Source: Aquimarina mycalae
GTDB taxonomy: Bacteria; Bacteroidota; Bacteroidia; Flavobacteriales; Flavobacteriaceae
Assembly: GCF_029906345.1 (NCBI RefSeq)
Contig: NZ_JARYGY010000002.1
Location: 277,901-341,900, forward strand
Length of the DNA stretch: 64,000 bases
Direction of reading: 5' to 3'
Made by a program: the position numbers and the translations under genes. Below are positions 35,852 through 44,608 of this stretch, in pieces. Positions within the stretch are counted from its first letter, which is position 1, and each line of letters starts with the position of its first letter. The notes beneath the pieces were generated by a model. It ran no database searches and was not told the DNA's origin. It saw only the letters and a program-made list of their open reading frames with translations.

Positions 35852-37315
35852 TTATTTTCCTAGTTTTTTTAATTCTTCTCTTACAATTTCAAAATCATTG
35901 AAATCAATTCGTTCACCATTGGTCTCTTGATAGGTTTCATGCCCTTTTCCAGCGATCAAAATAATATCATTTTCGTCTGCTAATTGACAGGCTGTTCTTA
36001 TCGCTTGCTTTCTATCAGTGATTGACAGTATTTTTTTATAATTCTGTGGTTCTACTCCTTTTTCTATATCTTCAATAATCTGAACAGGATTCTCCGTTCT
36101 AGGATTATCACTGGTAAACACTACCTTATTACTTAATATCGTAGCGATATTACCCATCACAGGTCTTTTTGTTTTATCTCTATCACCTCCACAACCGACT
36201 ACAGTAATTAGAGTTTCATTATTGGTTCGAATATTATTAATTGTTTCTAACACATTTTTTAACGCATCTGGTGTATGCGCATAATCAACAATAGCGGTTA
36301 TTTTTTTTTCTGAAATCAGGTATTGAAATCTCCCACTAACACTTTCTAGATCACTTAACAACTGTAATATTTCAAGAGTTTCAAGCCCTAATAACTCTGC
36401 TGTTCCAAAAATTGCTAATAGATTATATGCGTTAAAACTTCCTATCAACTTTGTCCAAACTTCATGGTCATTCAGTTTTAACAATAACCCTCCTAGATTA
36501 TTTTCAAGAATCTGCCCTCTAAAATCTGCATATGATTTTAATGCATATGTATATTGTTTCGCCTTTGTATTCTGAAGCATAAAGCTTCCGTTTTTGTCAT
36601 CATGATTAACCAAGGCAAAAGCTTTATTACTTAATTCATCAAAGAACACCTTCTTCACATCACGATACTCCTTAAATGTATTATGATAATCTAGGTGATC
36701 ATGAGATAGATTAGTAAAAACACCTCCTTCAAACACCAAACCTGCCGTACGTTTTTGATCAATCCCGTGAGAACTTACTTCCATAAAACAATACTCAACA
36801 CCTGCCATATTCATTTCCTTGAGATAATGATTTATGGTTAAAGAATCTGGAGTAGTATGTGTTGCTTTGTACGCTATATCATCTACTAAAATCTTCACAG
36901 TAGAAAGTAAGCCAACTTTATAACCAGCCATTTTAAAGAGTTGATACAATAATGTGGCTATGGTAGTTTTACCATTGGTACCAGTTACTCCAACAAGTTT
37001 TAAATTTTCTGAAGGTGTACCATAATAGTTAGCAGCTATTATTGCCAAGGCTTTCTGGGCATCTTCTACCTGCACATACACTATACCATCTACCATAATC
37101 TCAGGCATCTCCTCACATATAACACCTATAGCTCCTTTATCAATAGCTTTTTCTATATACTTGTGCCCATCAACAATACTACCGCGTATGGCTACAAAAA
37201 TATCATCCTGATTGATTTTTCGAGAGTCGAATTCAACCTTATTAATGCGCGTAGTTGTATCACCAACAACAGCGTTGATAGGAACTTTATATAAAATATC
37301 TTTTAATTCAATCAC
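35852..37315 (-). CDS. murE: UDP-MurNAc-L-alanyl-D-glutamate--2,6-diaminopimelate ligase
   Basis: Adds the third amino acid of the stem peptide. The 487-residue product has GVTGTNGKTTIATLL near residue 110, TTHTTPDSL-type substrate loop (here THTTPDSL), NLSHDHLDYHNTF and, near residue 400, SDNPRTENP. The DNPR motif with an acidic residue after it marks meso-diaminopimelate specificity rather than lysine. The start is a GTG at 37315 that overlaps the TGA of ftsI (GTGA). The start of mraY follows after about 35 bp. Confidence 0.96.
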   Translation of the reverse strand: MIELKDILYKVPINAVVGDTTTRINKVEFDSRKINQDDIFVAIRGSIVDGHKYIEKAIDKGAIGVICEEMPEIMVDGIVYVQVEDAQKALAIIAANYYGTPSENLKLVGVTGTNGKTTIATLLYQLFKMAGYKVGLLSTVKILVDDIAYKATHTTPDSLTINHYLKEMNMAGVEYCFMEVSSHGIDQKRTAGLVFEGGVFTNLSHDHLDYHNTFKEYRDVKKVFFDELSNKAFALVNHDDKNGSFMLQNTKAKQYTYALKSYADFRGQILENNLGGLLLKLNDHEVWTKLIGSFNAYNLLAIFGTAELLGLETLEILQLLSDLESVSGRFQYLISEKKITAIVDYAHTPDALKNVLETINNIRTNNETLITVVGCGGDRDKTKRPVMGNIATILSNKVVFTSDNPRTENPVQIIEDIEKGVEPQNYKKILSITDRKQAIRTACQLADENDIILIAGKGHETYQETNGERIDFNDFEIVREELKKLGK

Positions 37316-39306
37316 GATAACTCTATCCTAACAGTTTGATTTGTTTGCACTTTGGTTCCTGGTTCTATTGATTGGCTCTTCACTTTTCCTGAGCCTTTTA
37401 CTTCTACTCTTAATCCCATGTTCTCTAAAAGAGAAATAACATCCATAGCTGGCATTCCTTTTACGTTTGGCATGATGGTTTTATATTTTCTTGCTTTCTG
37501 AAAATACCCCTCATAACTCTCGTTAACCCCTTTACTTTCTACAATCGAAGAAGACACCTCATCCACCACAGGAATATCATTATATACTTTTAATGCTATA
37601 GTTTTAAAAACAGGTGCTGCAACAATATTACCGTAGTATCCTTTTTCTTTATTTGGTTTATGAATAACTACAATACAAGAATATCTAGGATCATCGGCTG
37701 GAAAATATCCAGCAAAAGATGAGATATACTCCCGTTCCTTATCTTTTCCATAATTACCCCAGCAGGTACCCGTTTTTCCAGCTATCTGAAAATTAGTTGT
37801 ATTAATATTATCTGCAGTTCCTCTAACCACTACATTCTTCATCATCTCCTGAACAATTTTTGCTGTCTCTTTAGAACAAATTGCAGGGTTTAATATCTCT
37901 TTATCAAATTTCTCTTTTGTTTTATCCCAAGCTCTTACTTCTTTTATAAACCTAGGCTTAACCATTTCTCCATTGTTAGCAATTGCATTATAAAAAGCCA
38001 ACGTTTGCAAAGGAGTAACCGCAACACCGTATCCGTGAGCCATCCAAGGCAATGTAGTACCATACCAATCTTTATCGCCTGGATATGGGATTTTGGGTTT
38101 ACCTTCTCCTTTAATAGATAACCCTAGTGTTTTATGCAATCCCATATTCATTAATCGGTTCACAAATTTTTTAGGATCTTCTTTATAATTCTCATTAATT
38201 ATTTTAGCAAACGCTGTATTGGATGACAACTCAAATGCCTTTGCGGCCGATATTTTTCCGTATCCTCCCCATTTAGAATCTCTAACAATTCGATCATAAA
38301 ACTTTACACGTCCATTTTCTGTATCTACAACATAGCTTGAATCAATTACCTTATCTTCTAAAGCAGCTACCATTGCCATAAGTTTAAAAGTAGAACCAGG
38401 TTCATGAGATTCTCCTACAGCATAATTTAGCTTTTCATAATACTTACCTGACTTAGTACGACCTAGGTTAGAAATTGCTTTAATTTCTCCAGTCCGAGTT
38501 TCCATAACAACAACTGTCCCATGTTCAGCTTCAAATTTCTCTAATTGTGCTAACAATGCATGATGTGTTATATCTTGGACATTTACATCAATGGTAGAAA
38601 TCACATCATACCCATCCTGTGGTTCTACTTCATTAGCATCACCTATAGGTTTCCATTGATTTTTTGCTATTTTTTGTTTTTTGCGTTTCCCTTCTTTTCC
38701 TCTCAAAAAAGGCCCATAAGCACCCTCTAATCCTACTCTAGTATAATACCCTTGTTCATCACGACGTTCGTATCCTACTGTTCTTTCGGCTATCTTACCA
38801 ATAGGATGTTCACGTATGGTACGTTGCTCCACAATCAATCCACCTCGATTTGCACCATATTTAAATAAAGGAAATTTCTTTACTCTCATATATTGAGAGT
38901 ATCCAAGGTTTCTACGGACTAGAAAATATCTGTTTTTATTATCACGTGCTCTCCTTAACACATCATCATAATGCTCTGAAGATTTTCCGAATTCTTTGGA
39001 TAATGCCTTCGACAACTCGGTTATATTCTCTCTAAAATCTTTATCTGTAACTGTAACTGCATCAAATCGGATGTCATATTTAGGTACCGAGGTTGCCAGC
39101 AAATTACCTTTACTATCATAGAGGTTCCCTCTATTAGCAGGAATGTCAAAGGTTTTAAAAACACGTTGTTCGCCTTTAGCACGATACATATCACCTTCTA
39201 CGAATTGCGTTTTTACCAGCTTTACCATAACCAGAATCGCAAAGATGAACATACATCCTGCGATGAAGTACAACCTATTTAATATGTTTTTATCTTTTAT
39301 TGCCAA
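37312..39306 (-). CDS. ftsI: penicillin-binding protein, FtsI/PBP2B type, with PASTA domain
   Basis: Septal peptidoglycan transpeptidase. The 664-residue protein has one N-terminal membrane helix (about residues 10-30), the dimerisation/pedestal domain, and the transpeptidase domain with SXXK in EPGSTFKLMAMV, SXN in LSSNTAFAKI and KTG in IAGKTGTCWGNYG. A single C-terminal PASTA domain (about residues 605-664, MPNVKGMPAMDVISLLENMG) is present, a feature of Bacteroidota and Gram-positive homologues but not of E. coli FtsI. The only start before the membrane helix is a TTG at 39306, eight bases after the ftsL-like stop. Its stop overlaps the murE start. Confidence 0.95.
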   Translation of the reverse strand: MAIKDKNILNRLYFIAGCMFIFAILVMVKLVKTQFVEGDMYRAKGEQRVFKTFDIPANRGNLYDSKGNLLATSVPKYDIRFDAVTVTDKDFRENITELSKALSKEFGKSSEHYDDVLRRARDNKNRYFLVRRNLGYSQYMRVKKFPLFKYGANRGGLIVEQRTIREHPIGKIAERTVGYERRDEQGYYTRVGLEGAYGPFLRGKEGKRKKQKIAKNQWKPIGDANEVEPQDGYDVISTIDVNVQDITHHALLAQLEKFEAEHGTVVVMETRTGEIKAISNLGRTKSGKYYEKLNYAVGESHEPGSTFKLMAMVAALEDKVIDSSYVVDTENGRVKFYDRIVRDSKWGGYGKISAAKAFELSSNTAFAKIINENYKEDPKKFVNRLMNMGLHKTLGLSIKGEGKPKIPYPGDKDWYGTTLPWMAHGYGVAVTPLQTLAFYNAIANNGEMVKPRFIKEVRAWDKTKEKFDKEILNPAICSKETAKIVQEMMKNVVVRGTADNINTTNFQIAGKTGTCWGNYGKDKEREYISSFAGYFPADDPRYSCIVVIHKPNKEKGYYGNIVAAPVFKTIALKVYNDIPVVDEVSSSIVESKGVNESYEGYFQKARKYKTIMPNVKGMPAMDVISLLENMGLRVEVKGSGKVKSQSIEPGTKVQTNQTVRIELS

Positions 39307-39313
39307 AACAATG

Positions 39314-39625
39314 TTACTCTTTTACTATTATTTTTTGTGCTGGTTTCGTTGGTCTTTTTATTCCTTTTTTGGTCATCTTTTCAATTACAGACGATTCCAT
39401 TTTCAATTGCATCAATTCTGTTCTTCCATCGACAAACTGAGTTCTTAACTCTCTCACTTCATTATTTAATTTGGCAATTTCATGAACTTTGCTTTCTGCA
39501 TTATGAGAACTGGCGATCATTATAATTGCCAAAAAAGACAAAAAGAGAAGCATACGCCAATTTTTCATTGCATCATCTGCAATAAGAAACTTTCCTTTTA
39601 GTATATCATATACTGTTTGTTTCAA
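39314..39625 (-). CDS. ftsL: FtsL-like cell division protein
   Basis: A 103-residue bitopic protein: a cytoplasmic N terminus, one membrane helix at about residues 26-42 (LLFLSFLAIIMIASS), then a heptad-patterned coiled coil (VHEIAKLNNEVRELR) and a basic C-terminal tail. FtsL proteins are too short and divergent for firm sequence recognition; the call rests on this topology and on its position between rsmH and ftsI, where FtsL is found across bacteria. The start is a TTG overlapping the rsmH stop (TTGA); the next ATG (codon 20) would remove the cytoplasmic part. Confidence 0.85.
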   Translation of the reverse strand: MKQTVYDILKGKFLIADDAMKNWRMLLFLSFLAIIMIASSHNAESKVHEIAKLNNEVRELRTQFVDGRTELMQLKMESSVIEKMTKKGIKRPTKPAQKIIVKE

Positions 39626-40530
39626 ATCTTTTCTGCTATTCTAAGTTTGGCACTTCGTGCCCTGTTATTTATTTTAATTTCTTCATTAGAAGGGATTATC
39701 AACTTCCCAACTTTTTTAAATGGTACAGAAACATTACCATATAAATCCTTTTCAGGTTCTCCTTCAAACATTCCATTTCTTACAAACCGCTTCACTAATC
39801 TATCTTCTAAAGAATGATATGATATCAAACTAATTCTTCCTCCAGCTTCTAATAAACCTTCTGTCTGCAGTAAAAACTCTTTAAGAACTTCGATTTCCTG
39901 ATTCACCTCTATCCTAATTGCCTGATATATCTGTGCTAATATTTTATGTTCTTTATGTTTTACTAAAAATGGCCTCAACACCTCTTTTAGCACTACACTA
40001 GTTTTAATTGGCGTTTCTTTTCTTGCATTAACTATTGCTCTAGCTAACTTAGGAGCGTTTCGCAATTCTCCATACTGCAAAAACATAGTCCTAAGATCTG
40101 ATTCCTCATATTCATTAATTACATTATATGCAGACAACTCATCACTTTGATTCATTCTCATATCTAGATCAGCTTCGAATCGAGTTGAAAAGCCTCTTTC
40201 GGCAACATCAAATTGATGAGATGAAACACCAAAGTCTCCAAGGATTCCATCAACCTTTCGTAATCCGTGAAAACGAAGAAATCTTTTTATAAACCTAAAA
40301 TTCTCGTTTATCAACACGAATCTACTATCATCGATTGCGTTATTTAATGCATCTTTATCCTGATCAAAAGCATAAAGCTTTCCATTAGGCCCTAACCTTT
40401 TTATAATCTCTTTAGAGTGCCCTCCACCTCCGAAGGTTACATCTACATAGACACCATCAGGTTTAATTGCAAGTCCATCAACGGTTTCTTTTAGTAAAAC
40501 CGGATTATGATATTCCATCTGTTTCATCAT
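39622..40530 (-). CDS. rsmH: 16S rRNA (cytosine1402-N4)-methyltransferase
   Basis: Methylates N4 of C1402 in 16S rRNA with SAM. The 302-residue product shows HNPVLLKETVDGL at the start, VDVTFGGGGHSKEII near residue 29 (SAM site), GILGDFGVSSHQFD, RGFSTRFEADLDMRMN and LISYHSLEDRLVKRF. The gene overlaps mraZ by 26 bases: the first two codons are both ATG (40530, 40527) and a third lies at 40518, but every choice overlaps. The stop overlaps the ftsL start. In the older literature it is mraW. Confidence 0.97.
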   Translation of the reverse strand: MMKQMEYHNPVLLKETVDGLAIKPDGVYVDVTFGGGGHSKEIIKRLGPNGKLYAFDQDKDALNNAIDDSRFVLINENFRFIKRFLRFHGLRKVDGILGDFGVSSHQFDVAERGFSTRFEADLDMRMNQSDELSAYNVINEYEESDLRTMFLQYGELRNAPKLARAIVNARKETPIKTSVVLKEVLRPFLVKHKEHKILAQIYQAIRIEVNQEIEVLKEFLLQTEGLLEAGGRISLISYHSLEDRLVKRFVRNGMFEGEPEKDLYGNVSVPFKKVGKLIIPSNEEIKINNRARSAKLRIAEKI

Positions 40531-40975
40531 CGAATCCCATTACTTCTTCAGCAAGATCAGCAAAATCCACTGTCGCGTCATCAATTGCTTTTTCATACTG
40601 TTTCTTATCCCAAATCTCAATGATATTGACAGCCGAAGACAGTACCAACTCTTTAGTTATTCCTGCAAAACTCACCAAATCTTTAGGTATCAAGAGACGA
40701 CCAGTTCCATCAATTTCAACCATTTTAACACCAGCTGTAAACCTTCGGATAAAATCATTGTTTTTCTTTTTGAAACGATTTAGCTTATTCATTTTCTGCA
40801 TTAAAAGATTCCATTCTGCCATTGGATACAACTCCAAACAAGGCTGAAACACCGCTCTTTTTAACACAAATCCATCTTGCAATACAGGTGAAAGTTGTTT
40901 TTTAAAAGCTACAGGTATCATCAGACGTCCCTTAGCGTCTGCTTTACATTCGTATGTACCTATAAGATTTACCAC
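40505..40975 (-). CDS. mraZ: transcriptional regulator MraZ
   Basis: AbrB-like DNA-binding protein that forms ring-shaped oligomers and represses the dcw promoter in E. coli and other bacteria. The 156-residue product has the two family motifs: YECKADAKGRLMIP near residue 8 and IDGTGRLLIPKDL near residue 90. The start is a GTG (40975) embedded in one copy of the GTGGTA repeat that also occurs three times upstream at 41021-41046. It is the first gene of the dcw cluster and probably controls its own operon through those repeats. Confidence 0.95.
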   Translation of the reverse strand: MVNLIGTYECKADAKGRLMIPVAFKKQLSPVLQDGFVLKRAVFQPCLELYPMAEWNLLMQKMNKLNRFKKKNNDFIRRFTAGVKMVEIDGTGRLLIPKDLVSFAGITKELVLSSAVNIIEIWDKKQYEKAIDDATVDFADLAEEVMGFDDETDGIS

Positions 40976-41002
40976 TTTTATTTACTTATCACTATAATTA
41001 GT

Positions 41003-41010
41003 CAAATATA
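41003..41010 (-). promoter_or_regulatory. -7 promoter box of the dcw operon
   Basis: TATATTTG on the minus strand is an exact TAnnTTTG match, 28 bp upstream of the mraZ start. The -33 region falls within or next to the GTGGTA repeats at 41021-41046, so a bound protein would block polymerase. Confidence 0.7.
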
Positions 41011-41020
41011 TTGAAAAAAT

Positions 41021-41046
41021 TACCACTTTTTACCACAATCTACCAC
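41021..41046 (-). promoter_or_regulatory. probable MraZ operator: three GTGGTA repeats at 10-bp spacing
   Basis: The hexamer GTGGTA (plus strand TACCAC) occurs at 41021, 41031 and 41041, exactly one helical turn apart, immediately upstream of the dcw -7 box. A fourth copy covers the mraZ start codon (40970-40975). MraZ of E. coli binds TGGGN repeats and MraZ of Mycoplasma binds AAAGTG-type repeats, both with about 10-bp spacing in front of mraZ, so the assignment follows from position and periodicity. Confidence 0.75.
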
Positions 41047-41246
41047 ATTGTTAATAAGTTGTCGTCAAAAACTAGGTACAACTACATTGGCAAACTTTAA
41101 TATTTTGTTTCTCAGTGGGATATTACTTTTACTATAAAATCTTGGTTTTGACCTATTCATGATTGAAAAAATTGACTGTTAGAAAAAATCTAAAAAAATC
41201 ATACTGCACTATTGATAAAAAATCTTCAAACTAATTATGAAAATGC

Positions 41247-41254
41247 TATATTTG
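41247..41254 (+). promoter_or_regulatory. -7 promoter box for the alpha/beta hydrolase-engB unit
   Basis: TATATTTG, exact TAnnTTTG match, 26 bp upstream of the ATG at 41280. It is divergent from the dcw promoter, with about 240 bp between the boxes. No clear -33 TTG was seen at the right distance. Confidence 0.6.
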
Positions 41255-41279
41255 CTTTTAATTCTTGTAAGAAGTATTA

Positions 41280-42044
41280 ATGAAGCACGAATTAAAAAAA
41301 GACGGAAAATTCAGTTATCTGGAGCTTGGGGAAGGCACACCAATCGTGATTTTACACGGATTGATGGGCGGTTTAAGCAACTTCGATGGTGTAAGTACAT
41401 ATTTTCCAGAAAACGGATACAAAGTATTGATTCCAGAGCTCCCACTATATGAAATGCCATTGATAAAAACGAGCGTTGGAACTTTTGCTAAATACCTTAA
41501 GGACTTTATTGATCAATTAGGCTACGAAGAAGTTATTCTACTTGGTAATTCTCTTGGAGGTCATATTGGATTGCTATGCACCAAAATGTTTCCCGAAAAG
41601 GTAAAAGCACTAGTGATAACAGGTAGTTCTGGACTATATGAAAGTGCAATGGGAGAAAGCTATCCTAAACGAGGTGATTATGAGTACATTAAGGCAAAAG
41701 CAGAAAATGTATTTTATGACCCTGCCATTGCTACTAAAGAAATTGTAGATGAAGTATACGCTACAGTTAATGATCGCAATAAACTTATTAGAACACTTGC
41801 TATTGCCAAAAGTGCGATAAGACACAATATGGCAAAGGATTTACCTAATATGAAAAACCCTACTTGTATTATTTGGGGTAGAGATGATAATGTTACACCT
41901 CCTGAAGTGGCAGATGATTTTAACAGATTACTTCCAGACTCTGATTTATATTGGATCGATAAATGTGGCCATGCTGCAATGATGGAACATCCTGAAGAGT
42001 TTAATAAACTATTACACTCTTGGTTGCAAGAACGTAATTTCTAA
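41280..42044 (+). CDS. alpha/beta-fold hydrolase
   Basis: A 254-residue cytoplasmic protein without signal peptide. It has the oxyanion-hole motif VILHGLMGG near residue 24, the nucleophile elbow GNSLGGHIGL (GxSxG) near residue 92, the acid in IWGRDDNVTPP and the His in KCGHAAMMEHPEEF, so the triad is complete. It begins a short plus-strand unit and engB starts 12 bp after its stop. The substrate cannot be told from the sequence; family members include esterases and C-C bond hydrolases. Its position between mraZ and engB appears in other Flavobacteriaceae as I remember them, but I cannot verify this. Confidence 0.85.
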   Translation: MKHELKKDGKFSYLELGEGTPIVILHGLMGGLSNFDGVSTYFPENGYKVLIPELPLYEMPLIKTSVGTFAKYLKDFIDQLGYEEVILLGNSLGGHIGLLCTKMFPEKVKALVITGSSGLYESAMGESYPKRGDYEYIKAKAENVFYDPAIATKEIVDEVYATVNDRNKLIRTLAIAKSAIRHNMAKDLPNMKNPTCIIWGRDDNVTPPEVADDFNRLLPDSDLYWIDKCGHAAMMEHPEEFNKLLHSWLQERNF

Positions 42045-42056
42045 TCAAACAATCCT

Positions 42057-42662
42057 ATGAAGATTAGTAACGCTGAGTTTGTAATGAGTAACAGCGATGT
42101 GGCTAAATGTCCTAAAAACAATTTGCCCGAATATGCTTTCATTGGCCGTTCTAATGTTGGCAAGTCTTCTTTAATCAACATGCTAACTGGACGCAAAAGC
42201 TTAGCAAAAACCTCTGGAAGACCTGGAAAAACGCAACTAATCAATCATTTTATAATTAATAAAAGTTGGTTTCTAGTCGATTTACCTGGCTATGGTTATG
42301 CACGAGTTTCTAAATCTTCTAAAAAAGTATTTCAGAAGTTTATCACTGCATATTTTTCTAAAAGAACTCAATTGGTATCAGCTTTTGTTCTTATCGATTG
42401 CAGACATGAACCTCAAAAAATTGATTTAGAATTCATGCAGTGGCTTGGAGAAAATCAAATTCCTTTTTCTATTGTCTTCACCAAAGCTGATAAGTTAACC
42501 AAAACTCAATTACCTCTTAATATAGAATCCTATACCAAGGAAATGTTGCAATATTGGGAAGAAATGCCTAACTATTTCATTACCTCTTCTTCTTCTGGAT
42601 TGGGCAAAGATGAAGTACTGCAGTACATACAAGAAATAAATCAACAAGTAGCTAATTCTTAA
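42057..42662 (+). CDS. engB: ribosome biogenesis GTP-binding protein YihA/YsxC/EngB
   Basis: A 201-residue TRAFAC-class GTPase needed for assembly of the large ribosomal subunit and, indirectly, for normal division. Motifs: G1 GRSNVGKSSLIN near residue 31, G3 DLPGYGYARV, G4 FTKADKL and G5-like ITSSSSGLGK. The length is normal. Its stop overlaps by three bases the stop of the convergent 121-residue gene, so the two 3' ends are shared with no terminator between them. Confidence 0.96.
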   Translation: MKISNAEFVMSNSDVAKCPKNNLPEYAFIGRSNVGKSSLINMLTGRKSLAKTSGRPGKTQLINHFIINKSWFLVDLPGYGYARVSKSSKKVFQKFITAYFSKRTQLVSAFVLIDCRHEPQKIDLEFMQWLGENQIPFSIVFTKADKLTKTQLPLNIESYTKEMLQYWEEMPNYFITSSSSGLGKDEVLQYIQEINQQVANS

Positions 42663-43024
42663 CTTAGTTTCTGCTTCAACTTTTCTATTAAGTTTTCTAC
42701 TGTGTTTATTAATGTAAGCTCTTCTGAATCTATCAGAACAAAAAAGTCTTGTTTCTTTTGTTCAAGAATTACTGGAAACTGAAATTTAGTATAATCTACC
42801 TCTTTATGCTTTTCTAAAAATTCATTTTTATACTGAAAAAGAAATTCGTGTAGTGTTGTTTCTCTAAATTCTTTCCAAGTTTTCTTTTCAGAAAAACTTC
42901 CGTGAGTTAACGCACATAGATCACAGGAATAAGTAGAAGGGCTTATAATTTTATGAGCGAAATCAATAGACTTGTTCCAGATTTTGGCATCTGCATTATA
43001 CACAAAAACAAGTTTTCTTTTCAA
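42659..43024 (-). CDS. conserved hypothetical protein with CxxC motif (121 aa)
   Basis: A 121-residue soluble protein with no signal peptide. It begins KLVFVYNADAKIWNKS and contains HKIISPSTYSCDLCALTHG, a CxxC with a following Thr-His-Gly that could bind a metal or be redox active. The rest alternates charged and aromatic residues, with a late VLIDSEELTLINTVENLI. I recognise it as a recurrent but uncharacterised Bacteroidota protein, sometimes labelled GTPase without support. The start is a TTG at 43024, the only start before the conserved region. It lies 60 bp downstream of gldC on the same strand and may belong to the gldB-gldC transcript. Confidence 0.7.
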   Translation of the reverse strand: MKRKLVFVYNADAKIWNKSIDFAHKIISPSTYSCDLCALTHGSFSEKKTWKEFRETTLHEFLFQYKNEFLEKHKEVDYTKFQFPVILEQKKQDFFVLIDSEELTLINTVENLIEKLKQKLS

Positions 43025-43084
43025 TGTATTCTTACTTTCAGTTACAGCCTAATAAAAATATTACTTCTATCCCGTTTATCAGAA

Positions 43085-43423
43085 CTATTTTTGTGTTAAC
43101 TCGAGCTTTTCAGCAAAATAATCACAAAAATCTTTCATGGTTGCGGCCATTTTTTCATCTTGTGTAGCCCTATTAAACGTATCACTCATAGAAACTAAGG
43201 TTTGATGAAAAAACACTTTCATTTCATCGACTGGCATGTCTTTGGTCCATAGATCAATTCTAAGACTTTCTTTGCTTTTCTGATCCCAAACAGATAATAA
43301 CATTGCTTTAGTTTCTTCATTTTCAATTCCACCATCTTTTGCAGTCCATTGTAGTTTTTCAGGAACTCGATTCTCATCTAATTCTATTTCAATCTTAATT
43401 TCGGATTTATGTGTATTTGCCAT
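43085..43423 (-). CDS. gldC: gliding motility protein GldC
   Basis: A 112-residue soluble protein matching GldC of Flavobacterium: ANTHKSEIKIEIELDEN at the start, PEKLQWTAKDGGI, KAMLLSVWDQK and a helical C-terminal half with DFCDYFAEKL. In F. johnsoniae gldC lies next to gldB and improves, but is not essential for, gliding. The ATG overlaps the gldB stop by one base (TAATG), so the two are coupled. Its biochemical role is not established. Confidence 0.93.
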   Translation of the reverse strand: MANTHKSEIKIEIELDENRVPEKLQWTAKDGGIENEETKAMLLSVWDQKSKESLRIDLWTKDMPVDEMKVFFHQTLVSMSDTFNRATQDEKMAATMKDFCDYFAEKLELTQK

Positions 43424-44391
43424 TATCTTGCGGGTTTGTATTTTGAGGTATTAAAAATTGTTTCAGCGTCAGTTAATAATAATTGTCGCAAAGATACATT
43501 GTTATTTTTCATATACGAACTTACAATCTTCCAACCTATATACTGACCTATTCTATCTGGTGCTTCCTGATCGATTTCTTCCAAATAAAACTTAGAGAAA
43601 GGTCCTGGATATAAAAATCGCGGCAATAATTCTGCATCTGTGCTATATAACAATTGCCTGTCTATAAAATACCTCCATATTTCTTCTTCATTAGCTCGCG
43701 CCCATGCAAGCTGCTCTTCTTTATATGCTATTTTTTGGTTATCAGAAAAATTAGGAAGAAACAGATCTTTTAAATATAATTCTTTACCATAATATATCAT
43801 ATTCGCCAAGAATGTTCTATTTCTAGGTAATTCCACCAATTGTCTTGTATACATTGAAGCAACATCAGGAATAATTTGGCTTCTTACAAAATGAGCTTTT
43901 AGATAAGATTGCATCCCGTTATAAAAATGATGGTCGGCTCCCAGATATGTATCCAAGGATATAATCAACAGATTATCCGACAAAATTACTTTACGTTGAT
44001 AATCTACATTAGATGTAACTGTAATGACTCTAGGAACTGTTACTTCTGGGAAGTAATATTTTATATGCTGAAGAAGTGATGTAAGCTGTTCTTTCTCTTC
44101 AGAAAAATTACTAAATGCTTTTTCAACTTCTTGATTAATCTCTAACTGTATGGTGTCTTTGGTTTTCTGAATCCAAACACTATCTGCATCTCTTTCAGGA
44201 AATAAAAAAGGATATCTTTCTTTTACATCTGTTAGATTTTCTGGTGTAACATCCGCAAAAATCCGATCAAAACGTTCAATACCTATTTGAACTGGTATTT
44301 GGGCTATTTCTTTTTCAATCCTATTTTCTTTTGCACAAGACCATATCACACAAAAAATCACGATTATTTTTAAAAACTTTATATACTTCAT
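43423..44391 (-). CDS. gldB: gliding motility lipoprotein GldB
   Basis: A 322-residue lipoprotein: N-terminal helix ending in a lipobox (VIWSC, Cys at about residue 19), then a periplasmic domain beginning VQIGIERFDRIFADVTPEN. The central DAD-rich region, VISLDTYLGADHHFYNGM and RQLVELPRNRTFLANMIYYGKELY are family marks, the last block resembling peptidase-like DUF2268 relatives. GldB is needed for gliding in F. johnsoniae, where the Gld proteins work with the type IX secretion machinery. It is first in the gldB-gldC unit with an exact -7 promoter box about 75 bp upstream. Confidence 0.93.
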   Translation of the reverse strand: MKYIKFLKIIVIFCVIWSCAKENRIEKEIAQIPVQIGIERFDRIFADVTPENLTDVKERYPFLFPERDADSVWIQKTKDTIQLEINQEVEKAFSNFSEEKEQLTSLLQHIKYYFPEVTVPRVITVTSNVDYQRKVILSDNLLIISLDTYLGADHHFYNGMQSYLKAHFVRSQIIPDVASMYTRQLVELPRNRTFLANMIYYGKELYLKDLFLPNFSDNQKIAYKEEQLAWARANEEEIWRYFIDRQLLYSTDAELLPRFLYPGPFSKFYLEEIDQEAPDRIGQYIGWKIVSSYMKNNNVSLRQLLLTDAETIFNTSKYKPAR

Positions 44392-44466
44392 TAGAATATT
44401 ATGATATATACATAAATAATTACTCTTACTCTTTAACGAGATCTTTTTTTATTAATTTTATGACCG

Positions 44467-44474
44467 CAAAGTTA
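44467..44474 (-). promoter_or_regulatory. -7 promoter box for gldB-gldC
   Basis: TAACTTTG on the minus strand is an exact TAnnTTTG match, 75 bp upstream of the gldB ATG. Confidence 0.55.
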
Positions 44475-44608
44475 ATATTCTCAGATTACGATTTATATAA
44501 TAGTCTATATAATTCTAAAATGATTCATACTTACTAATAATCATTGATCTATTTTTTTGAGAACATTACTCATAATCGACATACAAAACAGCACTAAAAA
44601 AATAAAAT

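Noticed and set aside
40467..40847. 126-residue plus-strand ORF opposite mraZ/rsmH
   Set aside because: Antisense to two well-supported genes; no family or promoter.
41280..42044. Alpha/beta hydrolase considered as a specific meta-cleavage or haloperoxidase enzyme
   Set aside because: Only the general fold and triad are visible; no neighbour supports a pathway.
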